DNA from: Vogesella urethralis
GTDB taxonomy: Bacteria > Pseudomonadota > Gammaproteobacteria > Burkholderiales > Chromobacteriaceae
NCBI RefSeq assembly: GCF_007644045.2
Contig: NZ_VMDW02000129.1
Location: 47,098-111,097, forward strand
Length of the DNA stretch: 64,000 bases
Reading direction: 5' to 3'
Part shown: piece by piece, positions 1 to 7,933 of the stretch
Numbering within the stretch: the first letter of the stretch is position 1
How the letters are laid out: each line of letters begins with the position of its first letter
The notes under the pieces: model-generated
The model's database searches: none
What the model was told of the DNA's origin: nothing
The model's input: the letters and a program-made list of their open reading frames with translations, nothing else
Program-made: the position numbers and the translations under genes

Positions 1-918
1 CACTAGTACCAGCGCCTGGCGGTCGTGTACGCCGGCGTCGCCGTCGCGGTAGCCTTTGAGGCCGGCTTGTTCGATCAGCCAGCCAGCGGCCAGCTTCACG
101 CTGCCGTCGGCTTGCGGGTAGTGCGGCAGCGCCGGGTGGCTGGCCAACAGCGCCGCGGCTTGTTCTGCCGGCACGATGGGGTTCTTGAAGAAACTGCCGG
201 CGTTGCCCAGTACTGTCGGGTCGGGCAGCTTGCTCTGGCGGATGCGGATAACAGCCTGGCTCACCTGCAGCGCGGTGGGCGCCTCGGCGCAGCCCATCTC
301 GGCCAGCATGCGGCCGATGTCGCCGTAGCCGGTGCGCGGGGTGAACTGTTTGGCCAGCCGGAAGCGTACGGCTGTGACCAGGTAACGGCCGGCCAGCTCG
401 CGCTTGAACACGCTGTCGCGGTAGGCAAAGCGGCAGTCGGCGTTACGCAGTACCACTTCGGCACCGCCTTGCTGCAAGTCGGCACAGACCACTTCGTGCA
501 GCGTGTCTTTTACTTCCACACCGTAGGCGCCGATGTTCTGGATCGGGCTGGCGCCGACGGTGCCGGGGATCAGGCTGAGGTTTTCCAGCCCGCTCCAGCC
601 TTGCTGCAGCGTGTACTGCACGAAGTGGTGCCACACTTCGCCGGCGGCGGCTTCGATCAGCACGTGTTCGTTGTTTTCTTCCAGCACGCGCAGGCCCTTC
701 AGCGCGTTACGCACGATGAGGCCGGGGTAGTCGCGGGTAAATAGCATATTGCTGCCGCCGCCCAGCCACAGCACCGGGCCTTGCCGGTAGGCGTCGCTGG
801 CCAGCAGTGCCGGCAGCTGCGAAAGCTGTTGCAGTTCGGCAAAGTGGGCGGCTTTTACGTCCATGCCGAAGGTGTTGAGGGCGCGGATCGGGTAGTCGTG
901 ATGCAGGGTAAAGGTCAC
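1..918 (-). CDS. murB: UDP-N-acetylenolpyruvoylglucosamine reductase MurB (C-terminus beyond window edge)
   Basis: MurB is the cytoplasmic FAD enzyme that reduces UDP-GlcNAc-enolpyruvate to UDP-MurNAc with NADPH in peptidoglycan precursor synthesis. Translating the minus strand gives about 306 codons without a stop. The FAD-binding GGGSNML is near residues 53-59, IPGTVGASPIQNIGAYG near 117-133, and the GSFFKNP segment with the catalytic Ser near 242. E. coli-type MurB has about 340 residues, so roughly 35 are missing past base 1. The start is a GTG at 918: the same frame carries the stop of the upstream MATE gene only 9 bases before it, and no ATG lies between. A GAGA upstream is a modest ribosome site. 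The tight spacing suggests co-transcription with the MATE gene. Confidence 0.92.
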   Translation of the reverse strand, partial: MTFTLHHDYPIRALNTFGMDVKAAHFAELQQLSQLPALLASDAYRQGPVLWLGGGSNMLFTRDYPGLIVRNALKGLRVLEENNEHVLIEAAAGEVWHHFVQYTLQQGWSGLENLSLIPGTVGASPIQNIGAYGVEVKDTLHEVVCADLQQGGAEVVLRNADCRFAYRDSVFKRELAGRYLVTAVRFRLAKQFTPRTGYGDIGRMLAEMGCAEAPTALQVSQAVIRIRQSKLPDPTVLGNAGSFFKNPIVPAEQAAALLASHPALPHYPQADGSVKLAAGWLIEQAGLKGYRDGDAGVHDRQALVLV

Positions 919-927
919 GATGGTCTC

Positions 928-2328
928 TCAAACAGTTTGGCGATGCAGCCGGCGGCGGCTCTCGCGGGACAGGTAGCTAACCAGCAGCATGCCGGCCAGG
1001 GTAAGGCTGATTACCAGCGCCAGCCAGAAGCCGTGCACGCCCAGCGGCAGCGTGAGGCCGGGCAGGCTGGCGTGGCCCAGCCCCAGGAAGGTGCCCAGCC
1101 CCAGGCCCACTACCCAGAACGACACGATGTGGATCACCATCGGCATGGTAGTCACCTTATAACCGCGCAAGGCGGCCGAGGCGATGGTCTGCATGGCGTC
1201 GGTCAATTGGTAGAAGGCAGCAAACAGCATCAGCGTCATGCCCAGGCTGATCACCGCCGGGTCGCTGCTATAGGTGCGCATGATGCCTTCGCGGCCCAGC
1301 AGCACCCAGATCATGGTCAGCGTGGCCAGCGCCACGCCCAGCGCCAGGCCCACGCCGCAGACGGTGCGGGCGCCTTGGTAGTCGCCGGCGCCGACGCGCT
1401 GGCCGACGCGGATGGTCAGCGCCACGCCGATGCTCTGCGGAATCATGTAGATCACGCTGGAAAAATTCAGCACCGCCTGGTGGGTGGCCACCACGGTAGT
1501 GCCCAGTTTGGCGATCAGCAGTGCAATGAAGGAAAACAGGCTCACTTCCACAAAGAACGACAGCCCGATCGGCAGGCCCAGCTTGAAGAACGCCGGAAAG
1601 CGCGCCCATTGCGGCCAACTGAACTGACCGGTGAACGCGTAGCGGCGATAGGCGGCCTTGTGTTTGATCACCAGGAACAGTGCCAGCGCGTTGAACCACA
1701 TCACCATGCCGGTGGCCCAGCCGCAGCCGGCGCCGCCCAGCGCCGGCAGCCCGGCCAGACCGTGGATCAGCGCGTAGTTGAGCGGAATGTTCAGCAGCAG
1801 GCCGCAAATGCTTACCAGCATGATGGGGCGGGTGTGGCCCAGGCTGGAGCTGAACGCGTACAACGCGCGGTGCAGGATGGCGGCCGGCATGCCCATGGCG
1901 CTGCCAGTGATGAACAGCATGGCCTTGTCTTCCACCTCCGGCGGCAGGCTCAGCCACAGCCGCAGCAGCGGCTGCATGGCCAACATGGCCAGCATGCCCA
2001 GCACGCCCAGCAGCAGGCCGAACCACAGGCCCTGGCGGGCGGTGTCGCCAATCTCGTGGCTGTCGCCGCGGCCAACCTGCTGCGCCAGAATGGGGTTAAG
2101 TGCGGAGGCGATGCCCATCAGCGTGACGTAGACGGTGATGAACACGCTGGAACCCAGCGATACGGCGGCCAGATCGTCGGTACTGACGTGGCCGGCCATG
2201 ACGGTATCGACAAAGCCGGTACCCACCTGGGCAATCTGCGCCACCATGATTGGTAGCGCCAGTTTGCTGACGGTGAGGGCTTCGCTGCGCAGCGTGGCAG
2301 CAGGGGTACGGTTCAGATCAAACAGCAT
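928..2328 (-). CDS. MATE family multidrug/metabolite efflux protein (NorM-like)
   Basis: The 466-residue protein is hydrophobic throughout, with about 12 membrane segments. It has the two-fold MATE organisation, including an N-terminal LALPIMVAQIAQVGTGFVDT segment and a matching inner repeat around VSLFSFIALLIAKLGTTVVA. The family exports cationic drugs or metabolites in exchange for Na+ or H+ across the inner membrane; the substrate cannot be read from sequence. murB follows 9 bases downstream. Upstream, 78 bases away, is a small ORF controlled by SAM-II-like riboswitches, so read-through could place this exporter under SAM control, although a possible private -10 (TATAAT) lies just upstream of the start. 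Confidence 0.88.
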   Translation of the reverse strand: MLFDLNRTPAATLRSEALTVSKLALPIMVAQIAQVGTGFVDTVMAGHVSTDDLAAVSLGSSVFITVYVTLMGIASALNPILAQQVGRGDSHEIGDTARQGLWFGLLLGVLGMLAMLAMQPLLRLWLSLPPEVEDKAMLFITGSAMGMPAAILHRALYAFSSSLGHTRPIMLVSICGLLLNIPLNYALIHGLAGLPALGGAGCGWATGMVMWFNALALFLVIKHKAAYRRYAFTGQFSWPQWARFPAFFKLGLPIGLSFFVEVSLFSFIALLIAKLGTTVVATHQAVLNFSSVIYMIPQSIGVALTIRVGQRVGAGDYQGARTVCGVGLALGVALATLTMIWVLLGREGIMRTYSSDPAVISLGMTLMLFAAFYQLTDAMQTIASAALRGYKVTTMPMVIHIVSFWVVGLGLGTFLGLGHASLPGLTLPLGVHGFWLALVISLTLAGMLLVSYLSRESRRRLHRQTV

Positions 2329-2357
2329 GCAAGGCGGGTGGGTACGGTCAAAACCGC

Positions 2358-2363
2358 ATTATA
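2358..2363 (-). promoter_or_regulatory. candidate -10 box for the MATE gene
   Basis: On the minus strand this is a perfect TATAAT, 30 bases upstream of the MATE start codon and downstream of the small ORF's stop. No good -35 box is visible 16-18 bases upstream, so it may be weak or fortuitous. Confidence 0.4.
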
Positions 2364-2406
2364 CGGTGCCGCTGTGGCCCGTGCCGCCAGCCATGCGACA
2401 GTTTTT

Positions 2407-2700
2407 TCAGCCAAAACGCGCCGGCGGGTCGCGGCGCAGGTGGCAGCTGATCAGCAGGTCGTGGCCAAAACGGGCATTGATGTTGAGGGCTTCGGTCAGC
2501 GACAGGGCGGCAATTTGCAGCGTGCCCTGGTGCAGGTGGATGTCCAGGCCGCGTTCGGTGGCGTAGGCCGCCAGCTCGGTCAGCTTGTGGCGCAGGGCAG
2601 GGTTGGCCGTGGTGGCGGTCAGCGAGCCGCTGAGGGCCGGGGCGGCCGGGCGCGGGGTGATGGCGAAATCGGTGTAGCGGTCTTCCTGGCAGTCGTACAT
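2407..2700 (-). CDS. orphan 97-residue protein downstream of tandem SAM-II-like riboswitches
   Basis: I do not recognise this family. The ATG has a clear Shine-Dalgarno (ACGGAG, 6 bases upstream). The protein is 97 residues, soluble, with no signal peptide, membrane segment or metal motif. The middle (LTELAAYATERGLDIHLHQG, then ALSLTEALNINARFGHDLLI) reads like a small alpha/beta fold. The support for it as a real gene is the leader: a strong promoter, two SAM-II-like aptamers and an intrinsic terminator point directly at it. SAM-II elements normally precede methionine or SAM genes, so a role in sulfur or methyl metabolism is a reasonable inference, not something shown. The MATE exporter follows 78 bases downstream. 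Confidence 0.68.
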   Translation of the reverse strand: MYDCQEDRYTDFAITPRPAAPALSGSLTATTANPALRHKLTELAAYATERGLDIHLHQGTLQIAALSLTEALNINARFGHDLLISCHLRRDPPARFG

Positions 2701-2745
2701 GGCAGTCTCCGTTGCGGTGTGCGCGCCCGGTTTTGCTGGCCGAGC

Positions 2746-2801
2746 GACGCTTTAGCAGTATTTCGATGGCGCCCTGCAAGTTGTCGATTAACTCGGCGCA
2801 T
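2746..2801 (-). promoter_or_regulatory. SAM-II-like riboswitch aptamer, second (gene-proximal) copy
   Basis: Read on the minus strand, this copy shows GCGCCGAGTTAA, then ACTTGCAGGGCGCC, then GAAATAC and GCTAAAGCG, in the order expected for the H-type pseudoknot of SAM-II. The 5' GCGCC can pair with GGCGC, and a TCGA inside that loop can pair with the TCGA after it. It is about 70% identical to the first copy at 2875-2929. The ribosome site of the 97-residue ORF lies about 35 bases after its 3' end, with no terminator between, so this copy would act at the translation level if it is functional. Confidence 0.7.
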
Positions 2802-2833
2802 AAACCTTGGTGTGCGGATGGTGACTGCCAATG

Positions 2834-2869
2834 CAAAAACCCGCCGACGCAGCGTAAGCGTCCAGCGGG
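2834..2869 (-). terminator. intrinsic terminator following the first SAM-II-like aptamer
   Basis: On the minus strand the hairpin CCCGC(TG)GACGC, loop TTACGCT, GCGTC(G)GCGGG is followed immediately by TTTTT. It lies just past the 3' end of the first SAM-II-like aptamer and before the second, which is the position of a transcription-attenuation platform. Confidence 0.8.
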
Positions 2870-2874
2870 TGTGG

Positions 2875-2929
2875 GTACGCTTTAGCTGGTATTTGTCAGG
2901 CGCCCCGCAAGCAGTCACAAATCGGCGCA
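2875..2929 (-). promoter_or_regulatory. SAM-II-like riboswitch aptamer, first (promoter-proximal) copy
   Basis: The minus strand reads GCGCCGATTTGTGAC, CTTGCGGGGCGCC, TGACAAATAC, CAGCTAAAGCG. This follows the known SAM-II core (GCGC-GAUUU, UUGC, GCGC, UGA-UAAAU, GCUAAA) almost block for block. Stem 1 (GCGCC with GGCGC) and stem 2 (ATTTGT with ACAAAT) interleave, which gives the H-type pseudoknot that defines the class. The predicted transcription start falls at the first base of the aptamer, and an intrinsic terminator follows. Recognition is from memory of the class; a covariance-model search was not possible here. Confidence 0.8.
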
Positions 2930-2935
2930 ACTGAG

Positions 2936-2964
2936 AAATTAGAGCAGTCTATCGATACTGTCAA
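2936..2964 (-). promoter_or_regulatory. sigma-70 promoter of the riboswitch leader
   Basis: On the minus strand there is a perfect -35 TTGACA, a 17-base spacer and -10 TAATTT. The expected start is near 2929, exactly where the first aptamer begins. Confidence 0.82.
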
Positions 2965-3008
2965 GCGCCGTCGCGGCGCAAAACTGGAGCCGGCATAAAA
3001 TATCGGGC

Positions 3009-3014
3009 TATAAT
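3009..3014 (+). promoter_or_regulatory. candidate -10 box of the pcnB-pan operon
   Basis: A perfect TATAAT lies 61 bases before the pcnB ATG. The -35 region (GGAGCC or TGGAGC) is weak. It stands back to back with the strong minus-strand riboswitch promoter. Confidence 0.55.
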
Positions 3015-3074
3015 CCTCGCCTTGAATCCGGGCAGCGACCGCTGCCTCCCACCTTCTTCCAGATACTGTCCCTG

Positions 3075-4439
3075 ATGATTCGCAAACTGATCAGTCGCGT
3101 TTTCGACCTGCCTGCCGGCATCAGCCGCAACAAACCCAAGCCGCGCGTGCTGTCGCTGGCACAGCACGGCGTTCGTCGCGATGCACTCAGCCAGGCCGCG
3201 CTGCGCGTGGTGTCGCGGCTGCAGGAGTCCGGCCACAGCGCCTACGTGGTAGGCGGTGCGGTGCGCGACCTGCTGCTGGGCGTGTCGCCCAAGGATTTTG
3301 ACGTGGCCACCAGCGCCACGCCGGAAGAGGTGCACCATCTGTTCCGCCGTTCCCGCATCATCGGCCGCCGCTTCCGCATCGTGCACGTGATGATGGGCCC
3401 GGAAACCATCGAGGTCACCACCTTCCGGGGTGGCGAAGTGGGCAAAACCAACGAAACCGGCCGCATCATGGCCGACAACACCTACGGCAGCCAGATCGAG
3501 GACGCGCAGCGGCGTGATTTCACCGTCAACGCGCTGTTCTATAACCCCACCGATGAAACCATCATCGATTATCACCACGGGGTGAAAGACCTGCAGGCGC
3601 GCAAGCTGGTGATGATCGGCCAGCCGGCACGCCGTTACCAGGAAGACCCGGTGCGCATGCTGCGCGCGGTGCGCCTGGCGGCAAAGCTGGGTTTCGAGAT
3701 CGACGAACACACCCGCAAGCCGATTGCCGCCCACGCCCACCTGCTGAAGAATGAGCCGCCGGCCCGCCTGTTTGACGAGCTGCTGAAGCTGCTGCATTCC
3801 GGCCACGCCTACGCCTGTCTGAAGAAGCTGCGCGATGAAGGCCTGTCGCGTGGCATCTTCCCGCTGCTGGACGCGGTGATGGACGAAGAGGGCGGCGAAG
3901 GCTTCCTGCAGCTGGCGCTGGCCAGCACCGACGAGCGCATCCGCGCCGACAAACCGGTATCGGTGGGTTTCATGTTGGCCGCACTGCTGTGGGCGCAGGT
4001 GAACAACCGCTGGAAGGCGCGCATGGCCGCCGGCGAAAAATCGATTGCCGCGCTGATGGCCGCCATGGCCGAGGTAGAGTCGCTGCAGGACGAAGACTTC
4101 GCCATTCCGCGCCGTTTCTCCGCCACCATGCGCGAGATCTGGTCGCTACAGCCGCGCTTTGAAAGCCGCACTGGTGCCCGCCCGTTCCGTTTCCTGGAGC
4201 AGCCGCGCTTCCGTGCCGCCTTCGATTTCTACTGCCTGCGCGCCGAAGCCGGCGATGTGCCGCGCGAAATGGTGCAATGGTGGGCCGAGTTCCAGCACGC
4301 CGATCACGACGATCGCCAGCTGCTGGTCGAAGAAGCGCGCCAGGCGCCGCAGCCCTCTGCAGCTGCCGACAGCGAGCGCAAGAAGCGCCGCCGTCGCCGC
4401 AAGCCGAATGCGCGCCCGACTGAAGGTGGCGCCGAGTGA
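3075..4439 (+). CDS. pcnB: poly(A) polymerase I (PcnB)
   Basis: PcnB adds 3' poly(A) tails to RNAs and so promotes their decay. The 454-residue protein has the nucleotidyltransferase fold: GGAVRDLLLG near residues 60-69 and the metal-binding DFD at 74-76, followed by the RRDFTVNALFYNP motif shared with CCA-adding enzymes. The very basic tail (a KKRRRRRK run near the C-terminus) is typical of PcnB rather than of tRNA nucleotidyltransferase. The stop overlaps the GTG start of folK by GTGA, so translation is coupled. It is the first gene of a six-gene plus-strand run ending in panD. Confidence 0.93.
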   Translation: MIRKLISRVFDLPAGISRNKPKPRVLSLAQHGVRRDALSQAALRVVSRLQESGHSAYVVGGAVRDLLLGVSPKDFDVATSATPEEVHHLFRRSRIIGRRFRIVHVMMGPETIEVTTFRGGEVGKTNETGRIMADNTYGSQIEDAQRRDFTVNALFYNPTDETIIDYHHGVKDLQARKLVMIGQPARRYQEDPVRMLRAVRLAAKLGFEIDEHTRKPIAAHAHLLKNEPPARLFDELLKLLHSGHAYACLKKLRDEGLSRGIFPLLDAVMDEEGGEGFLQLALASTDERIRADKPVSVGFMLAALLWAQVNNRWKARMAAGEKSIAALMAAMAEVESLQDEDFAIPRRFSATMREIWSLQPRFESRTGARPFRFLEQPRFRAAFDFYCLRAEAGDVPREMVQWWAEFQHADHDDRQLLVEEARQAPQPSAAADSERKKRRRRRKPNARPTEGGAE

Positions 4440-4915
4440 GTCGTGCCATCATCGCGCTGGGTAGCAACCTGGACAACCCGGTGCAGCAGGTAGAAGCGGC
4501 CTTGCAGGCCATCGGCAAACTGCCCGGCGTCAGCCTGCTGGCGCGCTCGTCCTGCTACCGCACCGCCCCGGTGGGTTATGCGGACCAGCCGGACTTTATC
4601 AATGCCGTGTGCCAGGTAGACAGTGCGCTGGCGCCGCAGGACCTGCTGGCCGCCTTGCTGCAGCTGGAGCAGGCCTTTGGCCGCGTGCGCACCTTTCGCA
4701 ACGCGCCGCGCGTGCTCGACCTCGACCTGCTGCTGGTGGACGGCGTCTGCCTTGCAACCGAATTTCTTACGCTGCCGCACCCGCGCATGCACGAACGCGC
4801 TTTCGTGATGCTGCCGCTGGCAGAAATGGCTCCCGATACCCTGGTGGGCGGGCACGGCCGGGCGGCAGACATTGCCGCCGCGCTGGACGCCGCCGGGGTG
4901 CAACGTTTGCCCTGA
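4436..4915 (+). CDS. folK: 2-amino-4-hydroxy-6-hydroxymethyldihydropteridine pyrophosphokinase (HPPK)
   Basis: FolK transfers pyrophosphate from ATP to 6-hydroxymethyl-dihydropterin in folate synthesis. The 159-residue product is of normal length and shows IALGSNL at the N-terminus, RTAPVGYADQPDFINAV and the RVLDLDLLL motif that contributes metal-binding acidic residues. The start is GTG within the pcnB stop (GTGA). The deoxynucleoside kinase gene starts 12 bases later. The pcnB-folK-kinase-panB order is common in betaproteobacteria. Confidence 0.94.
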   Translation: MSRAIIALGSNLDNPVQQVEAALQAIGKLPGVSLLARSSCYRTAPVGYADQPDFINAVCQVDSALAPQDLLAALLQLEQAFGRVRTFRNAPRVLDLDLLLVDGVCLATEFLTLPHPRMHERAFVMLPLAEMAPDTLVGGHGRAADIAAALDAAGVQRLP

Positions 4916-4927
4916 ACAGGAAACGCC

Positions 4928-5566
4928 ATGTCCCATTTGCGCTATGTTGTGGTGGAAGGCCCGATCGGCTGCGGCAAATCCGGCCTCGCCCGTCGTCTGG
5001 CCGATTACTGGCAGGTTCGCCTGTTGGCCGAAGAGGGCGGTCAGAACCCCTTTCTGGAACGCTTCTACCGCCACCCGCCGTACCACGCCCTGTCTACCCA
5101 GCTGCACTTCCTGATGCGTCGTGCCGACATGGCGCACGGCATGCTGGATGGCGACCTGTTGGCCGCGCCGCTGGTGGCCGACTTCCTGTTCGACAAGGAC
5201 GCCATGTTCGCCGAGCAGACGCTGGACAAGGACGAGCTGGCGCTGTACCAGCGCATCGTGCAGCGCTTCCTGCCCGAGCACCCGGTGCCGGATCTGGTGA
5301 TCTACCTGCAGGCGTCGCCGGAAACGGTCAGCAAAAGGTTGGCCGCACGCTCGGCTGCGGGTGAGACCATTGCCATGCCGGAAGGCTACGTGCAGCGCAT
5401 GCACGAGGCCTACAGTACCTTTTTTCACGCCTACGAGGCGGCCCCGCTCCTGATCGTCAACACCGACCATCTTGATCTGGTTGAAGGTGAGGAAGATTTC
5501 GGGCTATTGTTGCGCTGCATCAGCGAGATGCGTGGCCAGCGCAGTTACTTCAACAAGGGCGCATGA
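4928..5566 (+). CDS. deoxynucleoside (deoxyadenosine/deoxyguanosine) kinase
   Basis: The 212-residue protein belongs to the dNK/dGK family, which phosphorylates deoxynucleosides for salvage. Visible motifs are the P-loop GPIGCGKS at residues 11-18, the EEGGQNPFLERFY segment that shapes the nucleoside pocket, and a DLVIYLQASPETVSKRL stretch near the LID region. AGGAAACGCC precedes the ATG. It lies between folK and panB, as is usual for this kinase in betaproteobacteria. The substrate preference cannot be settled from the motifs seen. Confidence 0.9.
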   Translation: MSHLRYVVVEGPIGCGKSGLARRLADYWQVRLLAEEGGQNPFLERFYRHPPYHALSTQLHFLMRRADMAHGMLDGDLLAAPLVADFLFDKDAMFAEQTLDKDELALYQRIVQRFLPEHPVPDLVIYLQASPETVSKRLAARSAAGETIAMPEGYVQRMHEAYSTFFHAYEAAPLLIVNTDHLDLVEGEEDFGLLLRCISEMRGQRSYFNKGA

Positions 5567-5635
5567 CGCCCTGGGCGCGCCCCGGCCACAAGCTGGGCAA
5601 CGCGCAACCGGAAGAAGCAACAAGGATAAAAACAC

Positions 5636-6427
5636 ATGAAAGTCACCGTTAACACACTGCACACCATGGCGGCCGAGGGGCAAAAAATCGCCATGATGAC
5701 CTGCTACGACACCAGTTTTGCCAGCCTGCTGGACGGCGCCGGTGTCGATATCATGCTGATCGGCGATTCGCTGGGCATGGTCATCCAGGGCGAAGACTCC
5801 ACCCTGCCGGTGTCGCTGGACGAAATGGTGTACCACACCCGCTGCGTGGCACGCGGTGCCAAGCGCGCGCTGGTGCTGGCCGACCTGCCGTTCGGCGCCT
5901 ACCAGGAAAGCCCGGCGCAGGCATTTGCCAGCTCGGCGCGCCTGATGCAGGCCGGTGCCCACATGGTGAAACTGGAAGGCGGTGCCTTCATGGCCGATAC
6001 CGTGCGCTTCCTGGTGCAGCGCGGCGTGCCGGTATGCGCCCACATCGGCCTGACCCCGCAGTTCGTCAATACCTTTGGCGGCTACAAGGTGCAGGGCAAG
6101 AGCGAAAGCGACGCCGAGCGCATCATCGAAGAAGCGCGCGTACTGGCCGAAGCCGGCGCCAGCCTGGTGCTGATGGAGTGCGTGCCGGCAGCGCTGGCCA
6201 AGCGCGTGACCGAGGCGGTCAAGGTGCCGACCATCGGCATCGGCGCCGGCCCGGACGTATCCGGCCAGGTGCTGGTGTTGCACGACGTGCTGGGCGTGTT
6301 CCCGGGCAAGAAGGCCCGCTTCGTGAAGAACTTCATGGACGAAGCCCAGAGCATTCAGGGCGCAGTTGGCGCCTACGTCAGCGCGGTCAAGGACGGCAGC
6401 TTCCCGGCGCCGGAACACTGTTTCTGA
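5636..6427 (+). CDS. panB: 3-methyl-2-oxobutanoate hydroxymethyltransferase (PanB)
   Basis: PanB makes ketopantoate from alpha-ketoisovalerate and methylene-tetrahydrofolate, the first committed step of pantothenate synthesis. The 263-residue sequence has the typical [14 protein letters not shown] (metal-binding Asp near 44), MVKLEGG and [17 protein letters not shown] blocks. AAGGATAAAAACAC precedes the ATG. panC and panD follow in order, giving the complete beta-alanine and pantoate branch. FolK upstream makes a precursor of the folate cofactor used here. Confidence 0.96.
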   Translation: MKVTVNTLHTMAAEGQKIAMMTCYDTSFASLLDGAGVDIMLIGDSLGMVIQGEDSTLPVSLDEMVYHTRCVARGAKRALVLADLPFGAYQESPAQAFASSARLMQAGAHMVKLEGGAFMADTVRFLVQRGVPVCAHIGLTPQFVNTFGGYKVQGKSESDAERIIEEARVLAEAGASLVLMECVPAALAKRVTEAVKVPTIGIGAGPDVSGQVLVLHDVLGVFPGKKARFVKNFMDEAQSIQGAVGAYVSAVKDGSFPAPEHCF

Positions 6428-6482
6428 GTCACCTGCTGCTGCCCGGCCACGGCCGGGGCGCAGCCTTCTCTGAGTGAGAACC

Positions 6483-7316
6483 ATGCAAGTCATCCGTAGC
6501 ATTGCCGAGCTGCGCGCCTGGCGCAAAACCGCCGGCCGCGTGGCCTTTGTGCCTACCATGGGCAACCTGCACGCCGGCCATCTGGCGCTGGTAGACGCCG
6601 CGCACCAGCATGCCGACAAGGTGGTGGTCAGCATTTTCGTTAACCGCCTGCAGTTCGGCCAGGGCGAAGACTTCGACGCCTACCCGCGTACTTTCGAGGC
6701 CGATTGCGCCAAGCTGGAAGCTGCCGGTGTGGACGTGCTGTTCTTCCCGGACGAGCGCGAGCTGTACCCGCGCATCAAGCAGGACTTCAACGTGGAGCCG
6801 CCGCATATCCAGAACGAGCTGTGTGGCGCCTTCCGCCCCGGCCATTTCCGTGGCGTGGCCACGGTAGTGAGCAAGCTGTTCAACATCGTGCAGGCCGACG
6901 TCGCCTGTTTCGGCAAGAAGGACTTCCAGCAGCTGCACGTGATCCGTGCCATGGTGGACGACCTGAACATGCCGATCGAGATCGTGCCGGTGGATACCGG
7001 CCGCGCCGAAGACGGCCTGGCGCTGTCGTCGCGTAATGGTTACCTCAGCCCGGAAGAGCGCGCCGAAGCGCCGCGCCTGTACCGTCACCTGTCCGCCATC
7101 CGCGACGCGCTGCTGTCGGGCGACAACCGCTACGCGGTACTGGAAAAAGCTGCCGCCGACGACCTGACGGCGCACGGCTGGCGTGTGGACTACATCGAGG
7201 TGCGCCAGGCCGACACCCTGGAAATCGCCCACGCCGGCGAAAGCCGTCTGGTGGTACTGGCCGCCGCCCGCCTGGGCCGCACCCGTCTGATCGACAATAT
7301 CGAAGTAACGCGCTGA
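6483..7316 (+). CDS. panC: pantothenate synthetase (PanC)
   Basis: PanC condenses pantoate with beta-alanine using ATP. The 277-residue product has the [10 protein letters not shown] motif (residues 24-33) that holds the two ATP-binding His residues, plus [10 protein letters not shown] and [10 protein letters not shown], all characteristic. An in-frame GTG nine bases upstream (6474) could also start translation, but the ATG at 6483 gives the family-standard MQVIRSI N-terminus and has GAGTGAG in front of it. Confidence 0.95.
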   Translation: MQVIRSIAELRAWRKTAGRVAFVPTMGNLHAGHLALVDAAHQHADKVVVSIFVNRLQFGQGEDFDAYPRTFEADCAKLEAAGVDVLFFPDERELYPRIKQDFNVEPPHIQNELCGAFRPGHFRGVATVVSKLFNIVQADVACFGKKDFQQLHVIRAMVDDLNMPIEIVPVDTGRAEDGLALSSRNGYLSPEERAEAPRLYRHLSAIRDALLSGDNRYAVLEKAAADDLTAHGWRVDYIEVRQADTLEIAHAGESRLVVLAAARLGRTRLIDNIEVTR

Positions 7317-7345
7317 GTTAGCAGCGCCCGTAACAGGAAAAAACC

Positions 7346-7726
7346 ATGCAGCGCTCCATGCTGAAATCCAAGCTTCACCGTGTCACCACTACCCACGCCG
7401 AGCTGCATTACATCGGCTCCTGCGCCATCGACGAAAACCTGCTGGAAGCGGCAGACATTCGCGAATACGAAGAAGTGCAGATCTGGAACGTGACCAACGG
7501 CGAGCGTTTTGCCACCTACGCCATCCGTGCCGAACGCGGCTCCGGCGTGATCTCGGTCAACGGTTCGGCCGCGCGCCGCGCCGCCCCCGGCGACCTGCTG
7601 ATCATCGCCAGCTTTGCGGCCTACGAAGACAGCGAGCTGGCCAACCACAACCCGAAGCTGGTGTTTGTGGACGAGAGCAACGTGATCACCGAAGTAAAAG
7701 GCGCCACCCCGGTACAACCGGCCTGA
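7346..7726 (+). CDS. panD: aspartate 1-decarboxylase (PanD)
   Basis: PanD decarboxylates aspartate to beta-alanine. It is made as a pro-enzyme that cleaves itself between Gly24 and Ser25, leaving a pyruvoyl cofactor; the HYIGSCAID sequence here has exactly that site. The 126-residue length and the [23 protein letters not shown] and GDLLIIASF blocks match the family. It is the last gene of the pan run, followed within 30 bases by an intrinsic terminator. Confidence 0.96.
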   Translation: MQRSMLKSKLHRVTTTHAELHYIGSCAIDENLLEAADIREYEEVQIWNVTNGERFATYAIRAERGSGVISVNGSAARRAAPGDLLIIASFAAYEDSELANHNPKLVFVDESNVITEVKGATPVQPA

Positions 7727-7756
7727 TGCCTGCCGCGCGTGGCGCGGCCAACACGC

Positions 7757-7790
7757 AGCCCCTGTCTGCCGATGCAGCAGGGGCTTTTTG
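7757..7790 (+). terminator. intrinsic terminator of the pcnB-panD operon
   Basis: AGCCCCTG pairs with CAGGGGCT, with an inner CTGC/GCAG stem, followed by TTTTTG. It begins 31 bases past the panD stop. Confidence 0.85.
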
Positions 7791-7933
7791 TTGCCTGCTG
7801 GCAAGGTTGGCCGCGGCGGCGATCGGCAGTGCGGCAGGGCAGGCCATGGACATTTTGCAGTGCAGCGCTTTCGCCGCCGGTCTGGCTTGGCTATAGTGGC
7901 TAAGTGACGGATTTATCGACGAAAGGGGGGCTC

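Noticed and set aside
2348..2836. 162-codon minus-strand ORF overlapping the 97-residue gene
   Set aside because: It starts inside the attenuator terminator, reads through the second riboswitch copy and then becomes His/Pro/Arg-rich, the mark of an out-of-frame reading of a GC-rich gene.
2834..2945. Independent small RNA (sibling sRNA type) ending at the intrinsic terminator
   Set aside because: A short promoter-to-terminator transcript is present, but the match to the SAM-II fold and the second copy before a gene make attenuation the better explanation. A released leader acting in trans is not excluded.
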